64,000 nucleotides of DNA, from NCBI RefSeq assembly GCF_032813545.1, contig NZ_CP136520.1, positions 4,582,001 to 4,646,000 on the forward strand, read 5' to 3'. The notes below the pieces were generated by a model, which was given only the letters and a program-made list of their open reading frames with translations, was not told the DNA's origin and made no database searches. This DNA is from Nodosilinea sp. E11. GTDB taxonomy: Bacteria > Cyanobacteriota > Cyanobacteriia > Phormidesmidales > Phormidesmidaceae. The position numbers and the translations under genes were made by a program. Shown piece by piece: positions 33,990 through 43,536 of this stretch; within the stretch, counting starts at the first letter, position 1, and the number at the start of each line of letters is the position of its first letter.

Positions 33990-35375
33990 ATGCCCCGCAT
34001 CCGAGACATTCTGCACGCTGGCGAACCAGGTCAAAACACCACTATCCAGGGCTGGGTGCGCACCAAGCGCGAGGCCAAGGGCATCACCTTTGTGGAAGTG
34101 AATGACGGCTCGTCAATGGCGGGGTTGCAGGTGGTGCTCAACGCCGATCTAGCGGGTTATGACACCGTGGTTAAAGATCTGACCACCGGCTCTTCAGTAG
34201 AGATTGGCGGCACCCTGGTCGAGTCGCCCGGCAAGGGCCAGCGGGTAGAACTACAAGGCGAGAGCATTACCGTCTACGGCACCGCCGACGGCGAAACCTA
34301 CCCACTGCAAAAAAAACGCCACTCCTTTGAGTATTTGCGTACGCTGGGGCATCTCAGGTCGCGCACCAATACCCTCGGGGCTGTGTTCCGGGTTCGCAAC
34401 GCCTGCGCCCAGGCGATCCATCAGTTCTTCAACGAGCGCGGCTTCCTGTGGATGCACACGCCAATCATCACCGCCAGTGACTGCGAAGGGGCGGGCGAAA
34501 TGTTTGCCGTCACCGGTTTAGATTTAGCAAACCCCCCAAAAACTAAAGCCGGTACGGTGGACTACAGCCAAGACTTCTTCGGCAAGCCCGCCTACCTCAC
34601 CGTCAGCGGCCAGCTCGAAGCCGAGATCATGGCGATGGCCTTCAGCAATGTCTACACCTTTGGCCCCACCTTTCGGGCCGAAAACTCCAACACTTCGCGC
34701 CACCTGGCCGAATTTTGGATGGTGGAGCCAGAGATGGCCTTCTGTGACCTGACCGGCAACATGGACTTAGCGGAAGAGTTCCTCAAGTACATCTTTCACT
34801 CGGTGCTGGAGCAGTGCCCGGAGGATATGGAATTCTTTAACCAGCGGATCGACGACTCGGTGCTGGCCACCGCCGACAACATTATCAACAACACCTTCGA
34901 GCGCATCACCTATACCGAGGCGGTGAAGCTGCTGGAAAAAGCCGATAAAACCTTTGAGTTCCCGGTCGAGTGGGGCATTGACCTGCAATCGGAGCACGAG
35001 CGCTACCTGGCAGAAGACCTGTTCAAAAAGCCCACCATCGTTACCGACTACCCCACCGGCATTAAGGCCTTCTACATGCGGCTCAACGACGGCGGCGAAA
35101 CCGTGGCGGCCATGGACGTGCTGGCCCCCAAGGTGGGCGAAATCATCGGCGGCTCCCAGCGGGAAGAGCGCCTCGACGTATTAGAGCGCCGCATCGCTGA
35201 GGCCGGTTTGCCCATCGAAGACTACTGGTGGTATCTCGACCTACGCCGCTTTGGCACCGTGCCCCATGCAGGCTTTGGCCTCGGCTTCGAGCGCCTGGTG
35301 CAGTTTATGACTGGCATGGGCAACATTCGCGATGTCATTCCCTTCCCTCGCACCCCCGACAGCATCGAGTTTTAG
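33990..35375 (+). CDS. asnS: Asparaginyl-tRNA synthetase
   Basis: The 461-residue class II synthetase has an N-terminal OB-fold anticodon domain ([20 protein letters not shown]) and a catalytic core with motif 2 ([21 protein letters not shown]) and motif 3 ([21 protein letters not shown]). The sequence [13 protein letters not shown] is typical of AsnRS. It charges tRNA-Asn with asparagine in the cytoplasm. The gene starts four bases after an inverted repeat. A serine recombinase homologue on the opposite strand ends seven bases after its stop. Confidence 0.95.
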   Translation: MPRIRDILHAGEPGQNTTIQGWVRTKREAKGITFVEVNDGSSMAGLQVVLNADLAGYDTVVKDLTTGSSVEIGGTLVESPGKGQRVELQGESITVYGTADGETYPLQKKRHSFEYLRTLGHLRSRTNTLGAVFRVRNACAQAIHQFFNERGFLWMHTPIITASDCEGAGEMFAVTGLDLANPPKTKAGTVDYSQDFFGKPAYLTVSGQLEAEIMAMAFSNVYTFGPTFRAENSNTSRHLAEFWMVEPEMAFCDLTGNMDLAEEFLKYIFHSVLEQCPEDMEFFNQRIDDSVLATADNIINNTFERITYTEAVKLLEKADKTFEFPVEWGIDLQSEHERYLAEDLFKKPTIVTDYPTGIKAFYMRLNDGGETVAAMDVLAPKVGEIIGGSQREERLDVLERRIAEAGLPIEDYWWYLDLRRFGTVPHAGFGLGFERLVQFMTGMGNIRDVIPFPRTPDSIEF

Positions 35376-35381
35376 CGACGA

Positions 35382-36692
35382 TCAAAATACCAGCACTAGC
35401 TCTACTCGCCAAGCATCACCATCTCGCACAAGCTGAATGTCGCGGATGAATTCGCGGAAGAAAAACCTGCGCTCGGCCTCCGACAGGTCGAGCCAAAACT
35501 GGGGAATCGACACCGACTGCGATAGCTCTTGCAGGTTGACGGGGGGCAGCTGGGCCAACTGCTGGTGCAGGGCAGAGATTTCGCCACGCAGTTTGTAGCG
35601 ACGCAGGGCGGCGGTTTCGCCATCGAGAATGCCAGAGGTTTCTAGGGCGGGCAGCTGAGCGATCGCCGCTTCTTTACTGTCGATCGCTGCCTGCAACCGC
35701 GTGTAGGGGGCCGGGGCTCCCGCTGGGATACGGCTGGTGAACTGGGCCACCGCCTGGGGAAGCACCTGGCAAATTTCGGCGACGATGCGGTGTAATGCTG
35801 TGTCGTAGGCAATGGCTTTGCAGCGCGGACGGCGTGAGCAGCCGCTGGGCCGCAAATATAGATAGCTTTTAGCTTGACCGCGTGGGGTAGTTTTCGAAAT
35901 GGTCAGGGGCTGGCTGCACTCTTGGCAGGTGACCAGACCGGCAAGCGATCGCGCGGCTCCTGCCGTTCTGGGGGGCAACGGTCGGTTGCGGCGCAGCAGG
36001 CGATCGATCTGAGCGGCCTCGTCGCGGCTGATGATGGCGGCGTGGGTGTCGCGCAGAACGGTGCCATCCTGATATTGCAGGTCACCTCGATACACCGGGT
36101 GAGTCAGCCAGCGCCGCCCCGTGGAGGCTGAAATGCGCTTGCCAAATTTACCTTCAATAAAGCGCACCGCTCCCCGCAGGGAGCCGTAGAGCAAAAATTC
36201 GTTAACACAGGCGGTAACAACCGGGGCGGTGGCGCGATCGATCAGGTAGCGGCCCTGGCCCCGGCGATAGCCGTAGGGGGGCTTGCCAGGGGGAGGTAAC
36301 GCCTGTAGCCGGTTTCGGGCATGGCCTGCTCGCAGGCGACGGCGGCGATGCTGATTTGCCAATTCAGCCCCCTGAAGCAGGCTGTCTAAGGCTACACGGC
36401 AACCGTTTAGCGAGACGACTTCAGCGCCTGTAGTTTCTAAGGTCTCGACCCAGGTACTTACTTCTTCGGGGTCATTGCCCAAAGCCCCTAGGGCTTCAAC
36501 TAAAACCAGGTCTGTGGGGGTAGTCTGCACGTCGGTGAGCAAGCGATCGCGCTCTGGCCGATAGCCCGGCTCGGTCGGCAGGGCTATGTCGGTGTAAACC
36601 TGTTGAACTGAAGTCAGCAGGGCTGGATCTAGGCCCGCTAACACAGCGATTTCAGTGCCTGCCTCCCGGTAGCAGTAGACCACAATTCGCAC
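35382..36692 (-). CDS. Serine-recombinase homologue lacking the catalytic serine
   Basis: The 436-residue protein has the layout of a large serine recombinase: an N-terminal resolvase-like domain, a recombinase domain (PPYGYRRGQGRY, RRWLTHPVYRGDLQ), a zinc ribbon (TCQECSQPL and a second Cys pair) and a C-terminal coiled coil. The active-site start, normally YxRVSTxxQ, reads YCYREAGTEIAV, so the nucleophilic Ser is absent, and the DRLSR arginine motif is replaced by EALGALGND. It is therefore probably unable to recombine DNA and may have been recruited for DNA binding. No attachment sites or phage genes are nearby. It starts four bases after the small exported-protein gene, so the two likely form an operon. 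Confidence 0.82.
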   Translation of the reverse strand: MRIVVYCYREAGTEIAVLAGLDPALLTSVQQVYTDIALPTEPGYRPERDRLLTDVQTTPTDLVLVEALGALGNDPEEVSTWVETLETTGAEVVSLNGCRVALDSLLQGAELANQHRRRRLRAGHARNRLQALPPPGKPPYGYRRGQGRYLIDRATAPVVTACVNEFLLYGSLRGAVRFIEGKFGKRISASTGRRWLTHPVYRGDLQYQDGTVLRDTHAAIISRDEAAQIDRLLRRNRPLPPRTAGAARSLAGLVTCQECSQPLTISKTTPRGQAKSYLYLRPSGCSRRPRCKAIAYDTALHRIVAEICQVLPQAVAQFTSRIPAGAPAPYTRLQAAIDSKEAAIAQLPALETSGILDGETAALRRYKLRGEISALHQQLAQLPPVNLQELSQSVSIPQFWLDLSEAERRFFFREFIRDIQLVRDGDAWRVELVLVF

Positions 36693-36695
36693 GGT

Positions 36696-37037
36696 CTAAA
36701 ACCCCTGCATGAGGGCATTGCGCAGGGCCTGGGCTTGCTCATCGTCTTCGCTTGCCGCAATGATGATCACCGTCGTGTCTTGGGGCTGCTCCATGCAGAT
36801 CAGCACTGCCGTAACGCTGTCCGATCGCCCGCCAATACTGCTGGGGTCTGCTTTCTCTAGGGTCAACCCCTGGCTCATTAAAGCCTGCTCGGCCAAGGCC
36901 AGGCATTGAGGCACACTGACCGCCAGGGAAGCGTAGGCGTAGTGCACCCCCGGCGGTTCTGCTTTCAACCCTAAATCAGTGGCCCCTAGGCTCAGCCCAG
37001 ACAGTAAGAACGTTAGCCAGTAGGTTGCCAGTGTCAT
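36696..37037 (-). CDS. Small exported protein of unknown function (113 aa)
   Basis: A signal peptide (MTLATYWLTFLLSGLSLGA) is followed by about 95 residues with SLAVSVPQCLALAEQALMSQ, SIGGRSDSVTAVLICMEQ and VIIIAASEDDEQAQALRNAL. This alpha/beta pattern resembles small periplasmic proteins that are widespread in cyanobacteria without assigned function. It lies directly upstream of the recombinase homologue with a three-base gap, so translation may be coupled. I do not assign a role. Confidence 0.72.
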   Translation of the reverse strand: MTLATYWLTFLLSGLSLGATDLGLKAEPPGVHYAYASLAVSVPQCLALAEQALMSQGLTLEKADPSSIGGRSDSVTAVLICMEQPQDTTVIIIAASEDDEQAQALRNALMQGF

Positions 37038-37240
37038 GGGTATAGGGTTGTCTCAACGGTGGGGTGGGGCAGGGCGGGGGGGGCGGGTTGGGTGTTGCCT
37101 TGGGAGACTGTCCTCTCCTAAGCCGGTGCTGCGTTGATCATAGCCTCTGCCCTAGGTTTCCGTCGCCACTACCGCCATTGACTCAGGGGCGTGGCAAGAT
37201 AGGTGGGTGGGAAGACCGTTATCTTCTAGAGGCCATTCCG

Positions 37241-38203
37241 TTGCAGATTACATTTTTGGGTACCAGTTCTGGCGTGCCTACCCGCGCGCGCAATGTGTCG
37301 AGCGTAGCGCTGCGGCTGCCTCAGCGGGCTGAAGTGTGGTTGTTTGACTGCGGTGAGGGTACTCAGCACCAGTTTTTGCGCAGCGAGTTTAAGTCGAGCC
37401 AGATTCGCCGCATTTTTATTACCCATATGCACGGCGATCATATCTTTGGCCTGATGGGGCTGCTGGCCAGCTGCGGCTTGGCGGGTAACCGGCAGCAGCG
37501 CATCGATATCTATGGCCCCAAGCCCCTCAATGACTATCTGCAAGCCAGTCGCCGCTACTCGCAAACCCACTTTTCGCTACCGATTAAAATCCACGCCGTC
37601 GAGCCGGGGCTGGTGTTTGAGGATGATGATTTTCGGGTGACCTGCGACCTGTTAGAACACCGGGTGCCGGCCTACGGCTACCGGATTGAGGAGCGCGATC
37701 GCCCAGGGCATTTTGATGTCAAGCGGGCTCAGGCGTTGGGAATTCCCTCAGGGCCAATCTACGGTCAGCTCAAGCAGGGGCAGCGGGTCACGCTCGCCGA
37801 TGGCCGCACCATCAATGGGGCCGACCTCTGTGGGCCAGACCTGGTGGGGCGCAAGCTAGTGTACTGCACCGACACCATCTACTGCGATCGCGCTGTCGAT
37901 CTCGCCGCTAACGCCGACGTGCTAATCCACGAAGCTACCTTTTCCCATCGAGATGCTGACCTGGCCTACCAGCGGCTCCACTCTACATCGACGATGGCGG
38001 CCCAGGTAGCTCTCGCCGCTCGGGCTAAGCAGCTGATCATGACCCACTTTAGCCCCCGCTACGCCCCCGGCAACGACATTCAACTGCCCGATCTGCTGGC
38101 CGAGGCGCGGGCCATTTTCCCCCAAACCACCATGGCCCACGACTTTATGCTCTACGATATCCCTCGCCAAGACGAAAAGATCCTGGCGTCGTCCTCGGTT
38201 TAG
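37241..38203 (+). CDS. rnz: Ribonuclease Z
   Basis: The 320-residue metallo-beta-lactamase nuclease removes the 3' trailer of tRNA precursors. The zinc motif [10 protein letters not shown] (HxHxDH) is present, as are the start [20 protein letters not shown], the later YCTDT and the C-terminal HFSPRY. The best start is TTG 37241, which gives a standard RNase Z N-terminus; AGAGG lies 8 bases before it. Longer frames back to 37064 read through the promoter. The gene is divergent from the small exported protein gene. Confidence 0.92.
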   Translation: MQITFLGTSSGVPTRARNVSSVALRLPQRAEVWLFDCGEGTQHQFLRSEFKSSQIRRIFITHMHGDHIFGLMGLLASCGLAGNRQQRIDIYGPKPLNDYLQASRRYSQTHFSLPIKIHAVEPGLVFEDDDFRVTCDLLEHRVPAYGYRIEERDRPGHFDVKRAQALGIPSGPIYGQLKQGQRVTLADGRTINGADLCGPDLVGRKLVYCTDTIYCDRAVDLAANADVLIHEATFSHRDADLAYQRLHSTSTMAAQVALAARAKQLIMTHFSPRYAPGNDIQLPDLLAEARAIFPQTTMAHDFMLYDIPRQDEKILASSSV

Positions 38204-38230
38204 CGCTTCTAGGGGATGGGTCTCGGGGAG

Positions 38231-38683
38231 TTAGTCTCGGGATGGCGCAACGGAACGTTCTTGGGCTCGGTCTAATCGCTGGCGCAAATCGGTCAACTGG
38301 CGCTGGTCATTGACGGCGGTGCGGGGCATGGGCACGTCGGCATTGGGCCAGGTGGGCAGATCGTTACAGGGGCAGAGTTCGGTCATGGTGCCTGCGGTGG
38401 GAACGGCAATCGGCATTTCGCAGCGGGCGCAGGCTGTAATCTCCCAGGTGGGCGACAGCATGGCCGCAATGCTCTGAGAGGTGCCCTTGAGATAACAATC
38501 TTGACCGCTGGTCACCATAATCTGGTGCCAGCAATCTTCAAAGGACTGACTGTATTGACCATTTTGGAAGATGGGCTCGGGCAAACACTCTCCCCGGTTC
38601 CCGGCTAGCACCACCGGTTTACCTAGCTGAAACCAGTGGGCCAAATAATTTCTAATCTGGGTTTGAGAAGCCATAGCTGCCAT
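38231..38683 (-). CDS. Cyanobacterial conserved-type hypothetical protein (150 aa)
   Basis: The N-terminus QIRNYLAHWFQLGKPVVL looks like a conserved cyanobacterial hypothetical family, but I know of no function. A central GQDCYLKGTSQSIAAML is followed by a Cys-rich patch (CARCEMPI and LCPCNDLP) that could bind zinc. The C-terminus is charged and helical (QLTDLRQRLDRAQERS). ATG 38683 or 38674 is the likely start; a TTG at 38725 would extend it. It is convergent with RNase Z. There is no signal peptide. Confidence 0.7.
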   Translation of the reverse strand: MAAMASQTQIRNYLAHWFQLGKPVVLAGNRGECLPEPIFQNGQYSQSFEDCWHQIMVTSGQDCYLKGTSQSIAAMLSPTWEITACARCEMPIAVPTAGTMTELCPCNDLPTWPNADVPMPRTAVNDQRQLTDLRQRLDRAQERSVAPSRD

Positions 38684-38725
38684 ACTCTTGATTACGTCGC
38701 CGGAGTTGTTGTTTGGGTCTGGCAA

Positions 38726-39193
38726 AATTCTGATCCACTAATGCGATCGTAGCGGGTCAGTGGGGATGAAGCATTGCTCTCTCGATGGAGCATTGTCCTC
38801 GCCGTTAGAGGTGTCAGACCCGTTGATGCCCTCATCCTAACGACTACCTTGGCAGACCAAGGGGAACTACGGATATTCTTCGGAATGTCTTCAGGTCTAC
38901 TCAGACCCGTGACGGGCATCTCTCCCAAGCAGGGCGAGATCATAACGGCGATCGCTGATACTCCAACTACTGCCGCTCTGTCTTACCCACAATGCTCGAC
39001 CTTGTTCTTTACAGTGCCACTCATTTGGCTGGCTTGATCGCCACCCCCGACGGCTGACCAGTGGTGTAGTGCAGCCCACCTACTCAGTTTCTCAACAGCC
39101 GTAAAAGCCCGCCTGCTTGGCCTTGCTTAACGAAAGTTTGCAGAGGCTGCCCCCTGGCGCTAAAAGTGCGGCACAACCAGATAAAGTAGCCCT
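38726..39193. other. Unassigned spacer with local hairpins
   Basis: About 470 bases without a convincing gene. Several short dyads occur: CCTTGG-N4-CCAAGG near 38852, and GGTCTACTCAGACC then CCCGTGACGGG near 38894-38918. An 83-codon minus-strand frame (38692-38943) has no recognisable domain. It could hold a small RNA or only the promoters of its neighbours; I cannot decide. Confidence 0.35.
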
Positions 39194-39949
39194 ATGTATG
39201 ACGACGATCTCACTACCCTGAACCCAGATCTGGAGTTTGCCGACCCCCTCGATGCCCTCGGCCCCGTGGACGAGGAGCAGACTCCCCAGTACGATCCGGA
39301 CGCTATGTTGCCCCTGCTGACAGCTCCTGATCCGCAGCAGCGGATGCTGGCGGCGCGAGCTTTTTGCGAAGTAGAAGACGGGCGGGCAGTGGCACCTTTG
39401 ACGGCGCTGCTCACCGATCTTTGCCCGCTGGTGCGGGTCAGCGCTGCCTACGCCCTGGGCCGTAATACCCATGAGTCGGCGGTAGACCCGTTGATTACCC
39501 AGCTCTCCACTGACTGGAATGGCTATGTGCGCAAGGGGCTAGTTTGGGCCTTGGGCAACTCCCACGACGCGCGATCGCTGATGCCGCTGATCGAAGCTCT
39601 AAGGACTGACATTTCGGCGGTGCGGCTCTGGGCAGCCAGCGCCCTAGCCCAAATGGCCCAGGTGGGCTATGAGTCGGTGATTATTGCCATTCCTCCCCTG
39701 ATAGAGGGGTTGCGCCGCGACCCAGTACCGGCGGTGCGCAGCAACTGTGCCTGGGCTGTAGGTCAACTCTGCCGAGAGCTTCCCTCCAACGTGGTCTATC
39801 ACACGGCGATCGACGCACTCATTGAAAGTTTTGCCGAAGAAGATGACCTGGGCGTTCGTGAAGACGCCCGTACGGCTCTGCTGAAGGTGGGCGATACCCG
39901 TGGCCTGCAAACCATCGAAGAAATTGAGCAAGACGGATTTTTCTTCTAA
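39194..39949 (+). CDS. HEAT-repeat protein (PBS-lyase-like repeats)
   Basis: After an acidic N-terminal stretch, the 251-residue protein consists of four to five HEAT-like repeats, such as LVRVSAAYALGRNTHESAVD, YVRKGLVWALGN, AVRLWAASALAQMA and AVRSNCAWAVGQLC. The repeats form a superhelix for binding other proteins. Related repeats occur in phycobilin lyases CpcE/CpcF and in NblB, but the sequence does not allow assignment to those; a general scaffold role is safer. It is convergent with the lptF/G-like gene, separated by a long inverted repeat. Confidence 0.8.
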   Translation: MYDDDLTTLNPDLEFADPLDALGPVDEEQTPQYDPDAMLPLLTAPDPQQRMLAARAFCEVEDGRAVAPLTALLTDLCPLVRVSAAYALGRNTHESAVDPLITQLSTDWNGYVRKGLVWALGNSHDARSLMPLIEALRTDISAVRLWAASALAQMAQVGYESVIIAIPPLIEGLRRDPVPAVRSNCAWAVGQLCRELPSNVVYHTAIDALIESFAEEDDLGVREDARTALLKVGDTRGLQTIEEIEQDGFFF

Positions 39950-39977
39950 GGTGGCTGGCTCAAATCTGGGATCGAAG

Positions 39978-40043
39978 ATAGGGTGCAATGTCTTAGGTTT
40001 CAGGGTCTGCCTGAAACCTAAGACCTGAAACCTTGCACCCTAT
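39978..40043. terminator. Long inverted repeat between convergent genes
   Basis: ATAGGGTGCAA pairs with TTGCACCCTAT and, inside, TCTTAGGTTTCAGG pairs with CCTGAAACCTAAGA. The right arm overlaps the end of the lptF/G gene. It probably terminates both convergent genes. Confidence 0.65.
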
Positions 40044-41209
40044 TTAGACGCCCGCAGCAGCAGGTAAATACCGATCGCCAGCCCCAGCAGTGTAGGTAAC
40101 CAGGCCGACAGAAATGGCGACAGCACGCCCACCTCACCCATGGCGTTGGTGATAAACGACAGCAGGTAGTAGCCAAAAATAATCACAATGCTGATGCCAA
40201 AGCTGGTGGCACGGCTAGTGCGCTGGGGCAGCACCCCAATCGAGGCTCCTACTAGCCCAAACACCACACACACAAAGGGCAGAGCATACTTCTGCATAAT
40301 GCGAATCTGCCAGCGGCGGATCAGCTTTTCGTCGCCGCTTTGGCGTACCAGCTCCAGCTGCTCGGTAGCCTCAGCAATGTTCATTTCGGTGTCGTTTTTA
40401 GTGCGGCCCGCCAGGTCGAGAGGGGTACGCGGTAGCTGCAATTCCTGGGTTTCGAAGGTAATGATGTTGCGAAATGACCCGTCGGGGGCGACAACGTAGA
40501 TGGTGCCGTCGTAGAAGGTCCAGGTGTTTTTCTCCACATCCCAGTTGGCCGACTCGGCACTGACCACCTGGTTCAGCCCCTCCTGGGAAAAGTCGAGAAT
40601 GGTCAGCCCGTGCATGGTGGTGCCGTCAAAGCGGCGGGCGTAGAACTGGCGCTTGAGTTCTTGAGCCTCGGGGTTGTCTTGGGCGGGCTGAAACTCCTGG
40701 TAGAAAATGTTGCGCTCTTGAAAGGGGGGGCGCTCAGATTTGAGCGCTTGCTCCAGGGTGATGGCAGCCCGATAGTTAGCGGCGGGGGTAATCAGTTCGT
40801 TAAACACAAAGGTCAGCCCCGTCACCAGCAGGCTCAGCACCACCGCTGGGGTAATAATGCGGCGAATGCTCACCCCTACCCCTCGCAGGGCAATCAGCTC
40901 ACTGTCGCTGGAGAAGCGGCTGTAGGTCATCATGGTGGCCAGCAGTGTTGACATGGGGAAGGCCAGCACAATGAATTCGGGCAGTTTGAGCACAAAAATC
41001 TGCACCGCCAGGGTAATCGCCAGCCCCGACTCGGTAATGCGGCGAATCAGCTCGAACAGCGCCCCAATGGAAATACCAATGGACGAGAACGCACCTACCC
41101 CAAACAAAAACGGCATGGTCAGCTCTTTGGCAATGTAGCGATCCATCACTGTCAGGATCGATAAGCCAAGGCGGGGGCGGGAGTAGGGGGTAGAGGGGGC
41201 TGAGGCCAT
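40040..41209 (-). CDS. LptF/LptG-family permease (lipopolysaccharide export)
   Basis: The 389-residue protein has three membrane helices near the N-terminus, a large periplasmic beta domain (about residues 130-280) and three helices at the C-terminus, the layout of YjgP/YjgQ permeases. MDRYIAKELTMPFLFGVGAF and VSIRRIITPAVVLSLLVTGL match the family. With LptB it extracts lipopolysaccharide from the inner membrane and pushes it to LptA. Cyanobacteria often have only one such permease, which would act as a homodimer. The lptB gene lies 64 bases upstream on the same strand. Confidence 0.9.
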   Translation of the reverse strand: MASAPSTPYSRPRLGLSILTVMDRYIAKELTMPFLFGVGAFSSIGISIGALFELIRRITESGLAITLAVQIFVLKLPEFIVLAFPMSTLLATMMTYSRFSSDSELIALRGVGVSIRRIITPAVVLSLLVTGLTFVFNELITPAANYRAAITLEQALKSERPPFQERNIFYQEFQPAQDNPEAQELKRQFYARRFDGTTMHGLTILDFSQEGLNQVVSAESANWDVEKNTWTFYDGTIYVVAPDGSFRNIITFETQELQLPRTPLDLAGRTKNDTEMNIAEATEQLELVRQSGDEKLIRRWQIRIMQKYALPFVCVVFGLVGASIGVLPQRTSRATSFGISIVIIFGYYLLSFITNAMGEVGVLSPFLSAWLPTLLGLAIGIYLLLRASK

Positions 41210-41272
41210 AGGTCAGGGGTAAGGACGGGAGGGCGAAAAGGCGCAGGCCAACAACTTCAGCATAGCGGGTCG

Positions 41273-42001
41273 CTAAATGGCGAAGTCTTTGCCGAGGTAG
41301 TGTTCGCGTACCAGGGGGTTGTTTGAGAGGTCATCGGCGTTGCCAGAGGCCAGAATTTGCCCGTCACTCATAATGTAAGCCCGATCAATAATCCGCAGGG
41401 TTTCGCGCACGTTGTGATCGGTGATGAGAATGCCCATGTCGCGATCGCGCAGCTTCGAGACAATCTCCTGAATCTCGGCCACGGCGATCGGGTCTACCCC
41501 CGCAAAGGGCTCATCGAGAAATAAAAAGCTGGGGCCTTCGGGGCCAGATGCCAGCGATCGGGCCAACTCTGTGCGCCGCCGCTCCCCCCCCGACACCTGA
41601 ATACCTAGGGTGTTGGCTACTTTCTCAAGGCGAAATTCTTTGAGCAGGTCTTGCAGGCGATCGCCGTATTCGTCTGGGGGCACCCGCGTCTGCTGCATCA
41701 CCAGCAAAATATTGTCGGCTACCGACAAATTGCGAAAAATACTCGGCTCCTGGGCCAGATAGCCGATGCCCAGGCGTGCCCGCTGGTGCATGGGCAAATC
41801 GGTAATGTCGATCTGGTCTAGACAAACCTTGCCGCCGTCGGGCCGCTCTAGCCCTGTGGCCATATAAAACGTCGTGGTCTTGCCCGCCCCGTTTGGCCCC
41901 AGCAGCCCGACAATTTCGCCCTGGGCCACCGACAGGCTAACGCGGTTAACCACCTGACGCTTGCCATAGGTCTTTTGAACATTGTCGAGTACGATTTTCA
42001 A
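41273..42001 (-). CDS. lptB: LPS export ABC ATPase
   Basis: The 242-residue ATPase shows Walker A GPNGAGKTT, Q-loop YLAQEPSIFR, signature QVSGGERRRTELAR, Walker B FLFLDEPFAGVDP and the switch His in ITDHNVRET. These are diagnostic of LptB rather than other ABC ATPases. It powers lipopolysaccharide extraction together with the LptF/G permease encoded just downstream. The start is ATG 42001 (MKIVLDNVQKTYGKRQVVN). A glycosyltransferase and dioxygenase gene separate it from the lptA-like gene. Confidence 0.95.
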   Translation of the reverse strand: MKIVLDNVQKTYGKRQVVNRVSLSVAQGEIVGLLGPNGAGKTTTFYMATGLERPDGGKVCLDQIDITDLPMHQRARLGIGYLAQEPSIFRNLSVADNILLVMQQTRVPPDEYGDRLQDLLKEFRLEKVANTLGIQVSGGERRRTELARSLASGPEGPSFLFLDEPFAGVDPIAVAEIQEIVSKLRDRDMGILITDHNVRETLRIIDRAYIMSDGQILASGNADDLSNNPLVREHYLGKDFAI

Positions 42002-42142
42002 GGGCGAGCCTAGGCCGGTAGGGTTTGATTGAGCTTCGTAAATTGTATCAAAGCTATTCCCTACTCTAAGTGGTCACCCCAATGGGTCAGGCCAGGACAT
42101 TGATGTCCTACGCACCAGGCCCCATGAACGCACAAAACCTAT

Positions 42143-43390
42143 CTAGCTGAGACCGCTTTTGACAAAAAGTCGCGCCAGATGGGCAGCCTCCTGGTCAATG
42201 TTGTGCTGCTGGGCCACTTTTTTGATACCCGCCTGGCCCATCTGCTCTAGCTCTGCTGGCGAGGTGTTGAGGGCAGCGCCCATAGCCTCGACCAGCGATT
42301 CAACCGATCCGGGAACAACCAGCCAGCCATTTACCCCCGTCTCTACCAGTTCAGGAATGCCGGCAATCGAGGTCGTAATTACGGGTCGTCCTAGGGCCAG
42401 AGCCTCCATAATCACCACGGGCAGGCCTTCGGCAAAACTGGGCAGCACCAGCGCTTGGGCCTTGAGGAGCTGAGCTTTAACCTCCTGACTGGCAGCCCAG
42501 CCCGTAATCGAAACGCAGTCTTGTAGACCGTAGGTGACCAGTAGCTCTTCGACCTGCGATCGCATTTCGCCATCGCCCACCAGCGTCACCGTAAACCGAT
42601 AGCCAGCCTCCACCAGCTGCCTGACGGCTTCCAGCAACAGCAGATGGCCTTTCTGAGCGCTGAGCCGCCCCACACAGACCAGGTGGCGCTGCTCCGGAAT
42701 GGGCGTATAGTCTTGGGCGAGAAATGCCTGGTCAAGCCCGCAGTGCACAACCTGAATCTTGGGCCAGTCCTCCAGGGCCGTCCAGCGATACAACTGGCTC
42801 TTGCCGAAGGAGCTAATCGCCACCACAAAACTGGCACGCCTGATTTTTTCGGCCAGTGAGATCGCCCTCACCTTGTCAAACTCCTCTGGCCCATGCACCG
42901 TAAAGCTGTAGCGTGGCCCACCCAGGGCATGGCACAGCATAGCTACGGTCGTTGAGTTGGTGCCAAAGTGGGCGTGCACATGGTCAATGTTGGCGGCCTC
43001 AAACCAGGCCAGCAGCACGCAGGCTTCGGCCAGATAGGCCAGGTGATACAACGGCCCCGATTCATCCTTCAAACCAAGCTGAAAGGCTAAGCTAAGGGCG
43101 GCCACAAACGCCATGGGTCGTTGTAGCACAACCCGGGCGATGGTAAGCAGTAGCTTAGACCGGGGATGGTCTAGCACAATCTGAGTTTTGGCTAGCTCTT
43201 TGATGTCGTCGGGGTCTACCAGTTCATCGGCACAGGAGCGAATTGAAAACCTGGCTATCGTTAGCCCCTGAGCTTCAAGGGCCGCAATTTCACGACGAAT
43301 AAAGCTATGACTGACCTTGGGGTACTGATTGACCAAGTAGGCAACGTTGGGGGATGTCTGTGCAGGAGTATCGAGTTGAGCGATCGCCAT
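42143..43390 (-). CDS. GT4-type glycosyltransferase
   Basis: The 415-residue protein has the two-Rossmann GT-B fold of glycosyltransferase family 4. YLVNQYPKVSHSFIRREI is at the N-terminus, HVHAHFGTNSTTVAML and FTVHGPEEFD follow, and the C-terminal donor site has VCVGRLSAQKGHLLLLEA and the EX7E region in PSFAEGLPVVIMEALALGRP. It transfers a sugar from a nucleotide donor, most likely during polysaccharide or lipopolysaccharide assembly. Its place between lptB and the lptA-like gene supports an envelope role. The neighbour upstream encodes a PhyH-type dioxygenase. Acceptor and sugar are unknown. Confidence 0.9.
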   Translation of the reverse strand: MAIAQLDTPAQTSPNVAYLVNQYPKVSHSFIRREIAALEAQGLTIARFSIRSCADELVDPDDIKELAKTQIVLDHPRSKLLLTIARVVLQRPMAFVAALSLAFQLGLKDESGPLYHLAYLAEACVLLAWFEAANIDHVHAHFGTNSTTVAMLCHALGGPRYSFTVHGPEEFDKVRAISLAEKIRRASFVVAISSFGKSQLYRWTALEDWPKIQVVHCGLDQAFLAQDYTPIPEQRHLVCVGRLSAQKGHLLLLEAVRQLVEAGYRFTVTLVGDGEMRSQVEELLVTYGLQDCVSITGWAASQEVKAQLLKAQALVLPSFAEGLPVVIMEALALGRPVITTSIAGIPELVETGVNGWLVVPGSVESLVEAMGAALNTSPAELEQMGQAGIKKVAQQHNIDQEAAHLARLFVKSGLS

Positions 43391-43536
43391 TATCTGTATC
43401 CTGATCTGGTATGGTTTGACGCTGGAAACTCCAAGCCATCGGGGTGCTACAACCCGTGGTCTGCAACGGTTGTTTTAAAAACGACAGACTACCCCGTCAT
43501 TCGTATCAGCGTTAGGCAGCTCAAGCATAGCAAACT

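Noticed and set aside
35382..36692. Prophage or integrative element marked by a serine recombinase
   Set aside because: The active site is lost, and the neighbours are ordinary housekeeping genes without att-like repeats.
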